Of a stretch of 64,000 bases of DNA, positions 15,473 through 22,817 are shown in pieces (within the stretch, counting starts at the first letter, position 1; each line of letters opens with the position of its first letter). The stretch comes from Lacrimispora saccharolytica (GTDB taxonomy: Bacteria > Bacillota > Clostridia > Lachnospirales > Lachnospiraceae): NCBI GenBank assembly GCA_021531795.1, contig JADYUL010000003.1:124001-188000 (forward strand). Direction: 5' to 3'. The translations under genes and the position numbers were made by a program. Below the pieces are notes generated by a model. The model saw only the letters and a list, made by a program, of their open reading frames with translations. It made no database searches and was not told where the DNA came from.

Positions 15473-16804
15473 ATGAAAAGAAAACTTTTAGCAACATTAT
15501 TATCGGTTGCAATGGCAACCACATTGTTGGCAGGTTGCGGTTCTGGTTCTACAGAAGCTCCTGCAGCAGCAGACAGCAGCTCAGAAACAACAGATACAGC
15601 ATCTACAGAAGCTCCTGCAGCTGACGGGGAAGTTCAGGAGATCACATGGATGTTCTGGGATGACCTTAACGCAACAGAAGACCTTATCTCTAAGGGATAT
15701 GCAGATGTAATCGACAGATTCAATACAGAGTACGCAGGTCAGTATCACGTAACACCTATTACAACAAACCTTGAAGAGTACTATCCCAAGCTTAACGCTT
15801 TAGTAGCTTCAGGCGATGTACCGGATGTATTCATCGTAAGCCCGGGTCCTAACCTTACAGATTATGTAGAGCCCGGTGTTGCAGCTCCTCTTGACAGCTA
15901 TCTTGCAGACGGCTGGAAGGATACCTTCACAAGCGACGCTGTATTCTCTCAGCAGACTTATGACGGACAGATTTACGCAGTACCGCTTAACATCGCAGCA
16001 GCTTGTTGCTTCTACAACACAGAGATGTTCGAAGCTGCAGGTGCTAAGGTTCCTACAAACTGGAGCGAAATGTTAGACGCTTGTGAGAAGCTTCAGGCAG
16101 CAGGCTACACACCTATTACAATTTCAGCTGGTACAGCATGGTGCTTATCAATGGTAGCAGGTTACCTTTGCGAGAGTAAGGGCGTTGATCTTGCAGCTAT
16201 CGCTGACGGCTCTGACACATGGGAGAACGGTAAGCTTGAGGCGGCAGCAACTGATCTTGTTGAGCTTTCTAAATACTTCCAGAAGACAGCAGCAGGTGAT
16301 ACCAATGATGTAGCTACAGCAAACTTCTACAATGAAGAGGCAGCCATCCTCATCCAGGGTTCATGGGCAATCGGACAGATCAATGGTGAGAATCCTGATT
16401 TCGAGAGCAAGTGTGGTGTATTCCAGTTCCCCGGTGTTGAGAGAGTTATCGCTAAGTCTGACTCGCTTGCTATGAGCTCAACAAGCAAGTGCCCTGAGGC
16501 TTGTGTAGCACTCATGAAGATGTTTACAGATGACACAGCTCAGAAGTATACAGCTGAGGTTGGTGGTAAGATCCCTGTAACAAATGTTGAGTACGATGCC
16601 AATGTTGCACCTGCACAGCTTGCATATGTTATGGATGTATTCAGCAATGCAAAGGGTACCTTCGGATTCTACAATGAGTCAATGCCTTCTACAGAGGCCG
16701 GCGCTCACTTCGATGATGACATGGTAGCGGTATTCCTGGGTGACATGACACCTGCAGAAGCAGCAACAGACATGGAAGAGTTCTACGCAGCTAATTGCAG
16801 ATAA
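15473..16804 (+). CDS. Sugar ABC transporter substrate-binding lipoprotein
   Basis: This 443-residue family-1 extracellular solute-binding protein has a lipoprotein signal (KRKLLATLLSVAMATTLLAGC, Cys22 as lipid anchor) and a Ser/Thr/Ala-rich linker with a duplicated STEAPAA. The binding domain starts near residue 55 (ITWMFWDDLNA) and holds typical motifs (PDVFIVSPG, YDGQIYAVPLNIA, PTNWSEML, QGSWAIGQ). ATG 15473 follows GGGAGGAC; an in-frame ATG at 15413 lacks a site and would bury the signal peptide. It captures oligosaccharides outside the membrane for the permeases at 16890 and 17789. No ATPase gene is present; such operons usually share an MsmK-type ATPase. Confidence 0.93.
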   Translation: MKRKLLATLLSVAMATTLLAGCGSGSTEAPAAADSSSETTDTASTEAPAADGEVQEITWMFWDDLNATEDLISKGYADVIDRFNTEYAGQYHVTPITTNLEEYYPKLNALVASGDVPDVFIVSPGPNLTDYVEPGVAAPLDSYLADGWKDTFTSDAVFSQQTYDGQIYAVPLNIAAACCFYNTEMFEAAGAKVPTNWSEMLDACEKLQAAGYTPITISAGTAWCLSMVAGYLCESKGVDLAAIADGSDTWENGKLEAAATDLVELSKYFQKTAAGDTNDVATANFYNEEAAILIQGSWAIGQINGENPDFESKCGVFQFPGVERVIAKSDSLAMSSTSKCPEACVALMKMFTDDTAQKYTAEVGGKIPVTNVEYDANVAPAQLAYVMDVFSNAKGTFGFYNESMPSTEAGAHFDDDMVAVFLGDMTPAEAATDMEEFYAANCR

Positions 16805-16815
16805 TGACAATTTAT

Positions 16816-16848
16816 AAGGGCGCCTTAAAAACAGGCGCCCTTTTTGGT
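16816..16848 (+). terminator. Intercistronic terminator/attenuator
   Basis: A 10-bp GC-rich stem (16816-16825 with 16833-16842) has a 7-nt loop and is followed by TTTTT. It lies between the binding-protein gene and the permeases, so partial readthrough would give more binding protein than permease. Confidence 0.8.
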
Positions 16849-16889
16849 TAAAAAATGCGGGCACCTAAGATACTTGGAGGGGTATTTTT

Positions 16890-17774
16890 ATGGATAAACT
16901 GTTAAGAAGTAAAAAGAATATTATTCTCTTTATTGCACCGGCATTTATATTGTTTACTTTTGTGTTGTTTGTACCGATATGCCAGTCAATCTATTACTCT
17001 TTTTGCGATTATAAAGGACTGACCCCGCCGGTATTCACGGGGTTAAAGAATTACAAGGCACTGCTTCATGACAAGACTCTGAGATTTGCACTTAAGAATT
17101 CGATTTTCTTCCTGATATTCTCCTGCGTGTCTCAGTTGATCGTAGGTCTTTTCCTTGCCGCAATATTAACAAATATCAAAGCCGGAAGAAATTTGTTCAA
17201 GAACATAATCTATCTTCCGTGCGTACTTTCTTCGGCGGCTCTTGGACTTATGTGGATGTTCATCTTCAGTCCCAAGCTTGGTATTAATCAGTTCCTGGCA
17301 CAGTACGGAATAGAAGGTCCGCTCTGGCTTATGGATACATCAGGCTTCATTATTCTGCCCATGTGGGTGATCGGCTTCGTCTGTCTGTGGCAGTATGCAG
17401 GACAGTCTATGATGTTATACATGGCTCAGATTTCCGGTATCAGCAAGTCGATCTATGAAGCTTCATATATTGACGGGTGTACCAAGACTAAAAGCTTCAG
17501 GTACATTACCATTCCGCTTATCAAGCCCATGGTAGGAACTGCGGTATCACTTAATGCAATCGGTTCCCTTAAGTTCTTCGATCTTATCTTCAACATGACG
17601 GAAGGTGGACCGAATCACAGAACCGAGGTTCTGGCTACACATCTGTATCTCCAGGGCTTCAAGCACAATAAGTATGGATATGCAAGTACCATCGGTGTTA
17701 TTCTGCTGGCACTCTGCCTAATAACAACCGGTGTTATCAATAAGTTCTTTAAGACAGAGAATTACGAGATGTAG
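16890..17774 (+). CDS. Sugar ABC transporter permease, MalF/UgpA type
   Basis: This 294-residue inner-membrane protein has six predicted helices, beginning IILFIAPAFILFTFVLFV. It carries the ABC importer EAA loop that contacts the ATPase (EASYIDGCTKTKSFRYITIPLIKP, about residues 190-213). GGAGGGG lies before the ATG. It pairs with the next permease, 14 nt downstream, and both take substrate from the upstream lipoprotein. Confidence 0.93.
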   Translation: MDKLLRSKKNIILFIAPAFILFTFVLFVPICQSIYYSFCDYKGLTPPVFTGLKNYKALLHDKTLRFALKNSIFFLIFSCVSQLIVGLFLAAILTNIKAGRNLFKNIIYLPCVLSSAALGLMWMFIFSPKLGINQFLAQYGIEGPLWLMDTSGFIILPMWVIGFVCLWQYAGQSMMLYMAQISGISKSIYEASYIDGCTKTKSFRYITIPLIKPMVGTAVSLNAIGSLKFFDLIFNMTEGGPNHRTEVLATHLYLQGFKHNKYGYASTIGVILLALCLITTGVINKFFKTENYEM

Positions 17775-17788
17775 GAAGGAGGATAGAG

Positions 17789-18628
17789 ATGAATAAAGAG
17801 ACAACCAAATCAAGAATTGTTAAAGCTATCATTTATATCTTCCTGGTATTTATGGCAATACTGTATCTGGCACCGCTTTTATGGGTATTTCTTGTGTCGT
17901 TCAAGACCAATAAGGAGATCTTCACGAATCCCTTCGGAATGCCGGAGAGTTTCAATCTTGAGAACTTCACTTTTGCATGGACAGCGGGTAGGCTTGGAAC
18001 GGCTACACTTAATTCATTTATTGTATGTACCGTTACACTGATTCTAAGCCTTATTATCGGCTCTATGGCTGCCTTCGCAATTGGAAGACTGCGTTGGAAG
18101 TTCTCGGGCGCAGCACTTACATACTTCCTTATTGGAATGATGATTCCTGTGCATTGTGTAATGATTCCTTTGTTCACAAGGTTTGCGAAGATAGGATTAT
18201 CCAATACTCTCACAGGTCTGGTATTGCCGTATCTGACCTTCTCCCTTCCTCTTACCATATATATTATGACAGGATTCTTCAGGAGTATGCCAAACGAACT
18301 TATAGAATCTGCATGTATTGACGGAGCTACGGTAGGCCAGATATTTATCATGATTGCACTTCCTGTATGTAAGACAGGTTTATTCGTAACAGGACTCATG
18401 TCCTTCGTCAATAACTGGAATGAGCTGTTGCTTGCAATGGTATTTATTTCTGACGATAACAAGAAGACTCTCCCGGTTGCACTGTCTAAGTTCGTTGGCC
18501 CCTATAATACCAACTATTCACAGATGTTTGCAGCTATCATCGTTGCTGTCATTCCGACCATAATTGTTTACTGCGCATTCAGTAACCAGATTGTTGATGG
18601 TCTTACAGCCGGTGCTGTTAAGGGATGA
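17789..18628 (+). CDS. Sugar ABC transporter permease, MalG/UgpE type
   Basis: This 279-residue protein has six predicted helices, the typical APLLWVFLVSFKTNKEIF near the N-terminus, and the EAA loop (ESACIDGATVGQIFIMIALPV). It is the second half of the membrane channel for the family-1 binding protein. GAAGGAGG precedes the ATG. It ends 55 nt before the second GH43 gene, so import and intracellular hydrolysis are co-transcribed. Confidence 0.93.
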   Translation: MNKETTKSRIVKAIIYIFLVFMAILYLAPLLWVFLVSFKTNKEIFTNPFGMPESFNLENFTFAWTAGRLGTATLNSFIVCTVTLILSLIIGSMAAFAIGRLRWKFSGAALTYFLIGMMIPVHCVMIPLFTRFAKIGLSNTLTGLVLPYLTFSLPLTIYIMTGFFRSMPNELIESACIDGATVGQIFIMIALPVCKTGLFVTGLMSFVNNWNELLLAMVFISDDNKKTLPVALSKFVGPYNTNYSQMFAAIIVAVIPTIIVYCAFSNQIVDGLTAGAVKG

Positions 18629-18683
18629 TATCCGGGTTGTGAGTACAATCTGAAAATTATATAAGTAGAAATGGAGACAATTT

Positions 18684-19658
18684 ATGAGTATAGAGAGAGA
18701 ACCTCTTGTAACCCATATGTTTACAGCTGATCCGTCTGCTCATGTCTTTGATGGCAAGATATATATATATCCCTCTCATGACATTCCTCATAACGGGGAG
18801 GATAATGACAATGGTGATGAGTACCAGATGAGAGATTACCATGTTCTTTCCATGGAGAGTCTTGATTCTGAATGCGTAGACAATGGATTGGCTCTGTCGG
18901 AGAAGGATGTTCCCTGGGTAAGCGAACAGATGTGGGCACCCGACGCGGCATACAAAAATGGTAAATATTATTTATATTTCCCGGCAAGAGACAAAGAAGG
19001 TAATTTCCGATTGGGAGTTGCTGAATCAGACAGCCCGGTAGGCCCTTTTACCCCGGACGATAATTATATTCCTGGAAGCTACAGTATAGACCCTGCAGTT
19101 ATGGTGGAAGGAGACGAAGCATACATCTATTACGGTGGCCTGTGGGGAGGACAGCTTGAGAAATGGCAGACCGGTGAATTTGTTCCGGATGCTGTGGGAC
19201 CGAGTGGCGACGAGCCGGCTCTTGGACCGATGTTCGCGGTTCTTAGTGAGGACATGAAGTCATTCAAATCCACGCCTCAGATGCTTAGGATTCTTGATGA
19301 GAACGGCGAGCCGATCAAGGCCGGCGACGAGGAAAGAAGATATTTTGAGGCACCGTGGTTACATAAATACAATGGAAAGTATTACCTGTCATATTCAACA
19401 GGTACCACACATTATATTGTATATGCCACAAGTGACAGCCCCGTGGGTCCGTTCACCTATGGCGGAAGGATAATGGAACCGGTTATCGGCTGGACAACCC
19501 ATCATTCCATTGTTGAGATTGGGGGCAAATGGTATCTCTTTTATCATGACTGTGAGATGTCGGGCGGCATCAATCACAGAAGAACGGTTAAGTTCACAGA
19601 ACTTAAGTACAATGAGGACGGAAGTATTGTTACTATCCAACCATATGACCATAAGTAG
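18684..19658 (+). CDS. GH43 glycoside hydrolase, single domain
   Basis: This 324-residue enzyme has no signal peptide. GH43 motifs are clear: base Asp in FTADPSAHVFDGKIYIYPSHD, Asp in SIDPAVMVEGDEAYIYYGG, and acid Glu in RRYFEAPWLHKYNGKYYLSYS. Near the end, WTTHHSIVEIGGKWYLFYHD provides the conserved His. Activity is probably alpha-L-arabinofuranosidase or beta-xylosidase; sequence alone does not decide. It is the last gene of the transporter operon and is followed by a terminator. It differs from the minus-strand GH43 in lacking the C-terminal binding domain, so the two likely cleave different linkages. Confidence 0.9.
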   Translation: MSIEREPLVTHMFTADPSAHVFDGKIYIYPSHDIPHNGEDNDNGDEYQMRDYHVLSMESLDSECVDNGLALSEKDVPWVSEQMWAPDAAYKNGKYYLYFPARDKEGNFRLGVAESDSPVGPFTPDDNYIPGSYSIDPAVMVEGDEAYIYYGGLWGGQLEKWQTGEFVPDAVGPSGDEPALGPMFAVLSEDMKSFKSTPQMLRILDENGEPIKAGDEERRYFEAPWLHKYNGKYYLSYSTGTTHYIVYATSDSPVGPFTYGGRIMEPVIGWTTHHSIVEIGGKWYLFYHDCEMSGGINHRRTVKFTELKYNEDGSIVTIQPYDHK

Positions 19659-19699
19659 GACATACGCTTATTTTTAACTACAAAACATTATATTGGGGG

Positions 19700-19738
19700 A
19701 AAAGCGCGGGCATTTGGGTTTGCCTGCGCTTTTTGCTT
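19700..19738 (+). terminator. Intrinsic terminator of the sugar-uptake operon
   Basis: A 13-bp stem (19700-19712 with 19721-19733, one wobble) has an 8-nt loop and runs into a T tract. Confidence 0.85.
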
Positions 19739-19827
19739 GTTGAGGTGTTTGGGGTGTGATATTATCTAAGTCGGAGTGATTTTGCATATATATAATTATG
19801 AAAAAAGATTACATGGAGAGGGCAGAT

Positions 19828-20262
19828 ATGGAGACAATTAAGATTAAGTACTTTACTGATAAGATTGAGAAACTTGATTATATCGATGGTAAGTCTGACT
19901 GGATTGACCTGCGCGCGGCTGAGGATATTGATATGAAGGCGGGCGAGTGGAGGCTGATTCCGCTTGGTGTTGCGATGGAACTTCCAAAGGGTTATGAGGC
20001 GCATGTTGTTCCCAGAAGCTCTACATTCAAGAATTTTGGAGTGATCCAGACCAATCATCAGGGTGTTATTGACTGCTCGTATTGCGGAGATAATGACCAG
20101 TGGTACTGGCCGGCGCTTGCGATGAGAGATACACATATAAGCGCAAACGACAGAATCTGTCAGTTCAGAATAATGGAGAACCAGCCGAAGATTCACTTTG
20201 AAGAGGTTGAGCATCTGGACGGCAAGGACAGGGGCGGATTTGGCTCTACGGGAAGGAATTAG
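19828..20262 (+). CDS. dut: dUTP diphosphatase
   Basis: This 144-residue trimeric dUTPase hydrolyses dUTP to dUMP, keeping uracil out of DNA. Conserved motifs are present in order: [22 protein letters not shown] (with Ser), [14 protein letters not shown] (catalytic Asp), RICQFRI and the C-terminal P-loop-like arm [14 protein letters not shown] 19828 is chosen because GGAGAGGG lies before it and a TATAAT box at 19791-19796 would place the transcript start after the earlier in-frame ATG at 19798. The phosphatase gene begins 4 nt downstream. Confidence 0.93.
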   Translation: METIKIKYFTDKIEKLDYIDGKSDWIDLRAAEDIDMKAGEWRLIPLGVAMELPKGYEAHVVPRSSTFKNFGVIQTNHQGVIDCSYCGDNDQWYWPALAMRDTHISANDRICQFRIMENQPKIHFEEVEHLDGKDRGGFGSTGRN

Positions 20263-20266
20263 GCTT

Positions 20267-21004
20267 ATGAGGATATTGTTGATTAGACATGGTGACCCGG
20301 ATTACGAGAATGATTCGCTGACTGAGAAGGGACGCAGGGAAGCACATATGCTTGCTTCCAGACTAATTAATGAGAGAATAGATTACATATATACATCCAC
20401 CATGGGTCGTGCCATGGAGACGGCAAAGCCTACGCTTGAAGCAAAGGGCATGAAGGCAGAACCTCTGGACTGGCTGAGAGAGTTCTCGGCTCGTAGAATC
20501 AGGCGTCCCGACCGCAACGGAGAGCTTGCAGCGGTATGCTGGGACTGGCTTCCTGAGGATTGGACGGTTCGGCCCGTTCTCTATGATAAGGACAACTGGT
20601 TTAAGGATGATATTATGGCCGAGCCCGATATGGGGTCGTATGAGAAAATGGTTCATGAGGGCTTGGATACACTGCTTGCCAGGCACGGATACGAGCGGGA
20701 AGGTATGTATTACCATACAGATAAGGCTAATGATGATACGATTGCGCTGTTCTGCCACTTTGGGCTTGGCTGCGTGATCCTGAGTCACCTGTTAGGGATT
20801 GCGCCATTGCCTCTTATGCAGGGGTTTGCGGCTGCTCCTACATCGGTTACAACTATCTATACGGAGGAGAGACGTGAGGGTATCGCTTCATTTAGAGTAG
20901 CCTGCTATGGAGATACCACCCATTTGTATGTCAACAACGAGACACCATCCTTCTCTGCAAGATTTTGCGAAATGTACAGTAATAAAGAAGAGAGACATGA
21001 CTGA
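20267..21004 (+). CDS. Histidine phosphatase family protein
   Basis: This 245-residue phosphoglycerate-mutase-like phosphatase begins with the catalytic RHG motif (MRILLIRHGDPDY, nucleophile His8), followed by LTEKGRREA and YTSTMGRAMETA. The second catalytic His is in LFCHFGLG near residue 168. ATG 20267 places the RHG at the usual distance; an upstream in-frame start would lie inside dut. Substrate unknown. The next gene overlaps by one base. Confidence 0.9.
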   Translation: MRILLIRHGDPDYENDSLTEKGRREAHMLASRLINERIDYIYTSTMGRAMETAKPTLEAKGMKAEPLDWLREFSARRIRRPDRNGELAAVCWDWLPEDWTVRPVLYDKDNWFKDDIMAEPDMGSYEKMVHEGLDTLLARHGYEREGMYYHTDKANDDTIALFCHFGLGCVILSHLLGIAPLPLMQGFAAAPTSVTTIYTEERREGIASFRVACYGDTTHLYVNNETPSFSARFCEMYSNKEERHD

Positions 21005-22044
21005 TGACAACAGTAGTAATTTCACAGATGATAATGATATTCCTGCTCATAGCCATAGGTTTTGGACTGAGCAGGAGCTCACATTTGACGAGCGAATCCT
21101 CAAGGGATTTGTCTTGGATTGTACTTAATATTACTAACCCGATTACAATCCTTGTTGCTGCAATTGAAGATGAACAAAAAGTAAGCGCCATGGAATTAGC
21201 CGTGGCTTTTGCTCTGTTTATAGGTATTTATATCTTCCTTGGAATAGTGGCATATTTGCTGCCAATAGTAATGAGAGTTGAGAGAGATGACAGATATTCA
21301 TACAGATACTTAAGCGTATTCTCCAACGTAGGCTTCATCGGAATTCCATTCTGTTCGGCCGTATTTGGTGTACATTCACTCATCTATGTATCCATCTGCT
21401 CTCTGGTATTTAACCTGATAGCTTATACTGTCGGCATGAGCGCCATGGAGAAGGTCGGAATGAGGCAGAATGGAGCAGTGAAGCCAGGTGAAGTTGATAG
21501 CCCTGAAAGCCTGACCGGTGGAGATACCGGAATGGGTGGGGATTCGACTTCCGGTGAAAGTAGATGCTCCGGTGAAGGTGGCGCCCGTAAGACTATGGCC
21601 GGACTTAAGAAGGTTGTCAATTCAGGAACCGTATTCTCAATACTGACAATAGTTGTATATATAATGAATATCAAATTCCCGAGTGTGATTATGAACACCC
21701 TGTCATATATAGGCAGAAGCACCACTTTCTTATCAATGATAGTGCTTGGAGTATCTGTTGCTTCGCTCTCTGTTAAGGAGATATTCGGTAAGCCTGTACT
21801 CTATGTCTTCACGCTTTTAAGGCAGATTGTTGTGCCGGTTGCTCTTATATTCGTGCTGAAGCCGTTTGTTGACAACAAACTGCTTCTTCAGACTGCGATA
21901 ATTATGGTTGCCATGCCCTGTGCCAACCTGCCGCTTATGATGGCGAAGCAGTACAGAGCAAAAGAGGATACTATCTCTAGCGGAATTATGCTTACAACCT
22001 TCTGCGCGATACTGACAATTCCTATCGTAACCTGGTTCTTCTAG
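21004..22044 (+). CDS. AEC-family (auxin efflux carrier-like) transporter
   Basis: This 346-residue membrane protein has about ten helices in two halves separated by a long soluble loop (residues about 158-200) that is rich in Gly and Ser (TGGDTGMGGDSTSGESRCSG). The first half has the SNVGFIGIPF motif and the second AMPCANLPLMMAKQY, both typical of the AEC family. Family members move malate, malonate or other anions; the substrate is unknown. The ATG overlaps the stop of the phosphatase gene. Confidence 0.88.
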   Translation: MTTVVISQMIMIFLLIAIGFGLSRSSHLTSESSRDLSWIVLNITNPITILVAAIEDEQKVSAMELAVAFALFIGIYIFLGIVAYLLPIVMRVERDDRYSYRYLSVFSNVGFIGIPFCSAVFGVHSLIYVSICSLVFNLIAYTVGMSAMEKVGMRQNGAVKPGEVDSPESLTGGDTGMGGDSTSGESRCSGEGGARKTMAGLKKVVNSGTVFSILTIVVYIMNIKFPSVIMNTLSYIGRSTTFLSMIVLGVSVASLSVKEIFGKPVLYVFTLLRQIVVPVALIFVLKPFVDNKLLLQTAIIMVAMPCANLPLMMAKQYRAKEDTISSGIMLTTFCAILTIPIVTWFF

Positions 22045-22157
22045 GTTGAGGTTGAGGAATTTTCTATGTATTTCACTTTGATTTGCGCGGAGATTCGCCC
22101 GGGGTTTGAAGAATGTGGCAACGCGGGTTGCTTAATTTGACAGATTTCGAGGGATGG

Positions 22158-22666
22158 ATACATCGGAATTGCCTATTTTTATGGAGTTCCGATGTATTCT
22201 TTTTGGGGATACATCGGAATCTGATATTTTTGTTGCATCCCGATGTATCTGGAATGTGTGGTTTCTGGAACATACATCGGAAATGCCCCCATTTAGGGCC
22301 TTTCCGATGTATTGTTACTCTAGTTTCAGTAGGCGATACATCGGGATTAAGAATTCTATGCCCATCCCGATGTACGGAGGCCCAAATCTATATATAAAAT
22401 ACATCGGGATGGGCCAATCTAGGCTATTTCCGATGTATCGCCAAAAATTGCCAAAACAAAATACATCGGAATTCAGTAATTCATAGCAATCCCGATGTAT
22501 CAAAATCCATCATACATCGGAAATCCAAGTTTTCTTCTAATCCCGATGTATCTCAAATAATTTCCCGCGAATATACCTGCTTTCCCTCGCAGTGTATCCC
22601 CGCGCAAGCAGGAAAAAACAAGCAAAATACATCGGAATTCATCAATTAATGGCAATCCCGATGTAT
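22158..22666. repeat. Array of eight phased ~40-bp inverted-repeat units
   Basis: Each unit has a 9-bp left arm ATACATCGG and a right arm CCGATGTAT (last base C in unit 4) with 22-23 bp between. Units start at 22158, 22209, 22272, 22336, 22399, 22461, 22512 and 22627. Arm starts are 31-32 bp apart inside units and 20, 32, 32, 32, 31, 20 and 84 bp apart between them, all near multiples of the helical turn. The base next to the arm varies (CGGAA or CGGGA). Unit 3 extends its stem to 16 of 17 pairs; other middles do not pair well. The array fills the 773-bp gap between the AEC transporter and the GH25 gene. No coding function is supported. Confidence 0.85.
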
Positions 22667-22720
22667 CTCTGATAATTTCCCGCGAATATACCTACATCCT
22701 CTCGTAGTCTACTCCCGCGC
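22551..22720 (+). repeat. Diverged 115-bp tandem duplication at the right end of the array
   Basis: The sequence after unit 7 (from 22551) reappears after unit 8 (from 22666), sharing AATTTCCCGCGAATATACCT and then a less similar stretch ending in CCCGCGC. Units 6 and 8 also have nearly identical middles. The array therefore grew at least once by duplicating a unit plus its flank. Confidence 0.7.
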
Positions 22721-22756
22721 CGGTCAACCTCAAGAGTGGAATATATAATCGAACTA

Positions 22757-22765
22757 TGGTATAAT
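22757..22765 (+). promoter_or_regulatory. Extended -10 promoter of the first GH25 gene
   Basis: TGGTATAAT is an extended -10 element (TGn plus a perfect TATAAT, 22760-22765). No good -35 box lies 17 bp upstream. It is 53 bp before the GH25 start, whose ribosome binding site is AGGAGG. Confidence 0.5.
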
Positions 22766-22817
22766 TTATTGGATTATTTGATGTAATCAAGGGTTTGATG
22801 GGATTTCAAGGAGGACT

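Noticed and set aside
22073..22503. Overlapping frames of 60-110 codons across the repeat array on both strands
   Set aside because: They are open only because the repeats recur; their translations are repetitive, lack ribosome binding sites and match nothing.
22158..22666. Reading the array as a CRISPR locus
   Set aside because: The repeats are only 9-12 bp and alternate in orientation, spacing is variable, and there are no cas genes in the window.
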